Under the pieces are notes generated by a model. The model saw only the letters and a list, made by a program, of their open reading frames with translations. It was not told the origin of the DNA and ran no database searches. Positions 61,526 through 64,000 of a stretch of DNA of 64,000 nt are shown in pieces (within the stretch, counting starts at the first letter, position 1; every line of letters starts with the position of its first letter). Made by a program: the position numbers and the translations under genes. Source of the DNA: Mya arenaria (taxonomy: Eukaryota; Mollusca; Bivalvia; Myida; Myidae). Location: NCBI RefSeq assembly GCF_026914265.1, contig NC_069136.1, positions 54,030,658 through 54,094,657 on the forward strand. The letters are read 5' to 3'.

Positions 61526-62204
61526 GTCTGATTTAGTGTAATATAAAGGTTTTATACATGTTTTTTTAACGCACATGTTGGTTTTCTGTCAGACGTGATT
61601 GCGATACAACACGAGTATATTGAGAACCAAATATCAAAATAGTTATTTCATGCGTAAAACGTTCAGACGATTTGAGTCCCAAGTATCGCGTACCAAAAGG
61701 GATTTTCAGGGTTATGACTTATGAAATGCGAGCAATAACACCAGCCACAAAACACTGAAGCAACTTCGATGGTTGATGTCGTATCACTAACATCATTGAC
61801 AGACTCGTTTCATGGTAGCTTAATAAATTTCACAGTAGTCTCCTCTCCCCCAGTACGAGGATCTGTGCATTTAAGACACAATTATAAACCACTTTCTTGG
61901 AAATAATTGAGAGTGAAAGTAGCCCGATTGAATTACTTTGTTGATTTATAGTCTGTACACGGTTTATTCACATTAAATGTACTCGTTAAAGTAGAGACAG
62001 CTAGTTTTGTGTTCAAAATATCGATCTTTATCCTGCACTCGTTACGTTGATACTTTTACCATTAAGAATGTTGAATTTTAACTTGACTTTATATAATTCT
62101 TATATCTCTTTTCTCAATTGTTACGATACCGATAGTTTATAGAATCACGTTTTAGTCTGTTTCCTGGGTAGAACCAGAATTGAAGTCAAATTTGGCAGGC
62201 CACG

Positions 62205-62275
62205 AGAAGGACCACGTAGTAGGGATCGAACCCGGAAAACTATACCACTAGACAACTATTCCACTAGACCATTTT
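62205..62275 (-). other. tRNA-derived sequence (SINE head or tRNA pseudogene)
   Basis: On the minus strand, tggtctagtgg (complement of 62261-62271) and gggttcgatccc (complement of 62222-62233) fit pol III A and B boxes at tRNA spacing. Same position as 46120-46180. A full cloverleaf was not established. Confidence 0.55.
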
Positions 62276-63052
62276 CATCAATCTACGTCTGCTTACAGTC
62301 CGTTTTATTTTTATCTCAGTGTTTTTTGGTCGCAATGAACTTCTATCAATTTATCAAAAATGGGCTCAAACAAGACATGACATATTCTAATATTCATGAT
62401 AGCGGCACATTCGGTACTAAAAGGCAAAAGAACGGTGGCGAAAAAGATTCTACAGTGCCTTTGACAACCTTTCTGCTATTTTTTCCTGATAGGTAAACAT
62501 TAAATATTCCACAGCTAGCTCTTAAATTGCTGGTACATGTATAAACTTTCCCGCAGATATCTGTCCAGCTCGTTTGTTTATACTTATTTAAGTCTCGGTC
62601 TCTTTAACGGAACGAAACGTTAATAAATGTTATAATTGCGTAACACTGCGTTTAATGCCATTGGAAGATCTTCATATGCTCTCTGGAAAATATCCGCATT
62701 GCTTATTCCATATGAAATAAAAACGTTTTTAAATCAGCGCTAAATCCACTGTTTCCAACTCAGGTGAAACAAGGAAAGTAAGGCAAAGACAAATAAAAAG
62801 CGTTCACTCGACGATAGATTGTGTACCTTTGTAGTTTTCGAGTATTCAAATAATTTACATTTCATTTTACCCCGGGAACAAATCTACATTGCGGACATTA
62901 TGTTACGGTTTGTAAAGTTCTGCACTTTTCAAGACTTTCAAATAATAAAACGAAAATTTAAATCAAACTTCCATTATCAGCCGTACTTTTGAATTCCGTA
63001 GATTTTCAAAGAGAAAGCTATAACACTACAATTAAAAATATGTGTTTTACAC

Positions 63053-63256
63053 GGGATTCCCCTCGCGTTTACATACCCGTCATATTACAATAGGGGTTCT
63101 TAGAAGCGAATGTTTAAGTTTATCTACGTACAAGTGACATCAGTATTATATCTTAACCACCGTTCAATCAATGCATGCGCTTTTTAATGTAGGAACACAT
63201 AGTGAAATTGCGTGGACAAATTTGGATATAAATACATGTAGTTTGCTGGGTAAGTG
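63053..63256 (+). promoter_or_regulatory. Candidate promoter and first splice donor of the third TNF ligand gene
   Basis: gggattcccc at 63053-63062, TATAAATA at 63227-63234 and GTAAGTG at 63250-63256 repeat the arrangement of the other two copies. Confidence 0.48.
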
Positions 63257-63477
63257 CTTTAACTTACGTGTGTTGATTAATGGATACTTAAAGAACACTT
63301 ATTGTTACTATTTTTGATTAATTATTAATAAAACTAAATTACTTTAAAACTTATAAAGGACATTGACCTTATGTCGTGTTCAAAGAGTATTAAGGAGAAG
63401 AAATCGGTCGTCATCAGCGATATTATAACAAATTGGTTAAGAACATCAGCTGCCACCACTGCCACTGATAATGCCAC

Positions 63478-63522
63478 AACCACCACCACCACCACCACCA
63501 TCACTACCACCACCACAACCAT
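63478..63522. repeat. Short (ACC)n microsatellite
   Basis: Collapsed counterpart of the 47329-47709 array; about 45 bp of acc units. After it, sequence resumes at a point equivalent to ~47900. Confidence 0.92.
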
Positions 63523-64000
63523 TAAACTTTGTAAACACAAGTTGGTTATCAACTTATCATTGCGACGGTTCACATCTTAGCGAATTGTGATCACATTAAG
63601 ACTATTAATTGTTTTGTGGTTTTGTAAACAATATGACACCCGGACCGATAACTTTGATATAGTTAACTAATTAATTGCGACGTGGTTTGGATGCCATAAT
63701 ATACTTCGCGTACTGTCGCACTTTGCTACAATACCAATCTTGATGCAAAATAAAACTTGTATTTTTGCTTAGCGTTTTCTATGTTAAATAATGAACACAA
63801 GTTCTTCGAAACCGAAAACAATCACTTTCCTAATAATCAGCTTATCAAACACCGAGTTCGATATTTGATATGTCATCTGAGATACATGACATTCGCTATT
63901 GATCAAATGTAGTTTGCGTATATTTTACGACTGGGTGACCGAGATAAGTTGTTTGTAAACAAACCGTAGCTTCTAGACCAAGTGTTATCAGGTGGCATGC

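Larger units (their letters stand above)
61530..64000 (+). repeat. Direct segmental repeat, second copy: upstream part of a third TNF ligand locus
   Basis: Matches 45427-48380 nearly end to end and is cut by the window edge at ggtggcatgc, equivalent to ~48370. The coding exon would lie beyond the edge. Relative to the first copy, most of the trinucleotide array and ~200 bp after it are missing. Confidence 0.92.

Overview
The window looks like nuclear DNA of a bivalve mollusc. It is AT-rich, with intron-containing genes, many short inverted-repeat transposons, long minisatellites and degraded retroelements. The bivalve assignment is an inference from the style of the repeats (a Helitron-like element with ~160-bp internal tandem repeats, and MITEs ending in ttaaagctgcactctcacag); no species can be named.

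Only two protein-coding genes are convincing. Both encode TNF-superfamily ligands: type II membrane proteins with a very long cytoplasmic part, one transmembrane helix and a C-terminal TNF homology domain. One is on the minus strand (coding exons within 9526-12026), the other on the plus strand (49689-52304). They have the same four coding exons, including a 19-bp microexon, in the same phases. They sit in the two arms of a large inverted segmental duplication (about 3.76-14.27 kb and 46.6-57.64 kb). A further direct copy of the upstream part of the right arm (about 45.43-48.38 kb) occupies 61.53-64.0 kb and runs off the window, so a third ligand gene is expected just beyond the right edge. 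All three copies keep a perfect NF-kB-type motif, a TATAAATA motif and a strong splice donor in the same order, which I read as a candidate promoter and non-coding first exon.

Layout: 0-2.7 kb, nested transposons. 3.76-14.27 kb, left arm: 38-bp minisatellite, palindrome, AACAG repeats, 33-bp minisatellite, minus-strand TNF ligand gene, trinucleotide array and promoter block. 14.3-45.4 kb, gene-poor: SINE-like and MITE copies, a 23-bp array (20.27-20.95), a 53-bp array (22.56-25.11), a 36-bp array (26.28-26.67), a decayed non-LTR reverse transcriptase (28.1-29.3), a decayed DIRS-type reverse transcriptase on the minus strand (31.7-32.2), and molluscan-style tandem repeats (37.2-38.9). 45.4-57.6 kb, right arm with the plus-strand TNF ligand gene and a 2.1-kb minisatellite homologous to the 33-bp array of the left arm. 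57.6-61.5 kb, spacer with local duplications. 61.5-64 kb, start of the third copy.

The two ligands would act as membrane-bound (possibly shed) trimeric cytokines binding TNF receptors on other cells. A conserved YAQM motif in the long cytoplasmic tail raises the possibility of signalling back into the ligand-bearing cell. All boundaries and similarities were judged by eye; no database search was possible.
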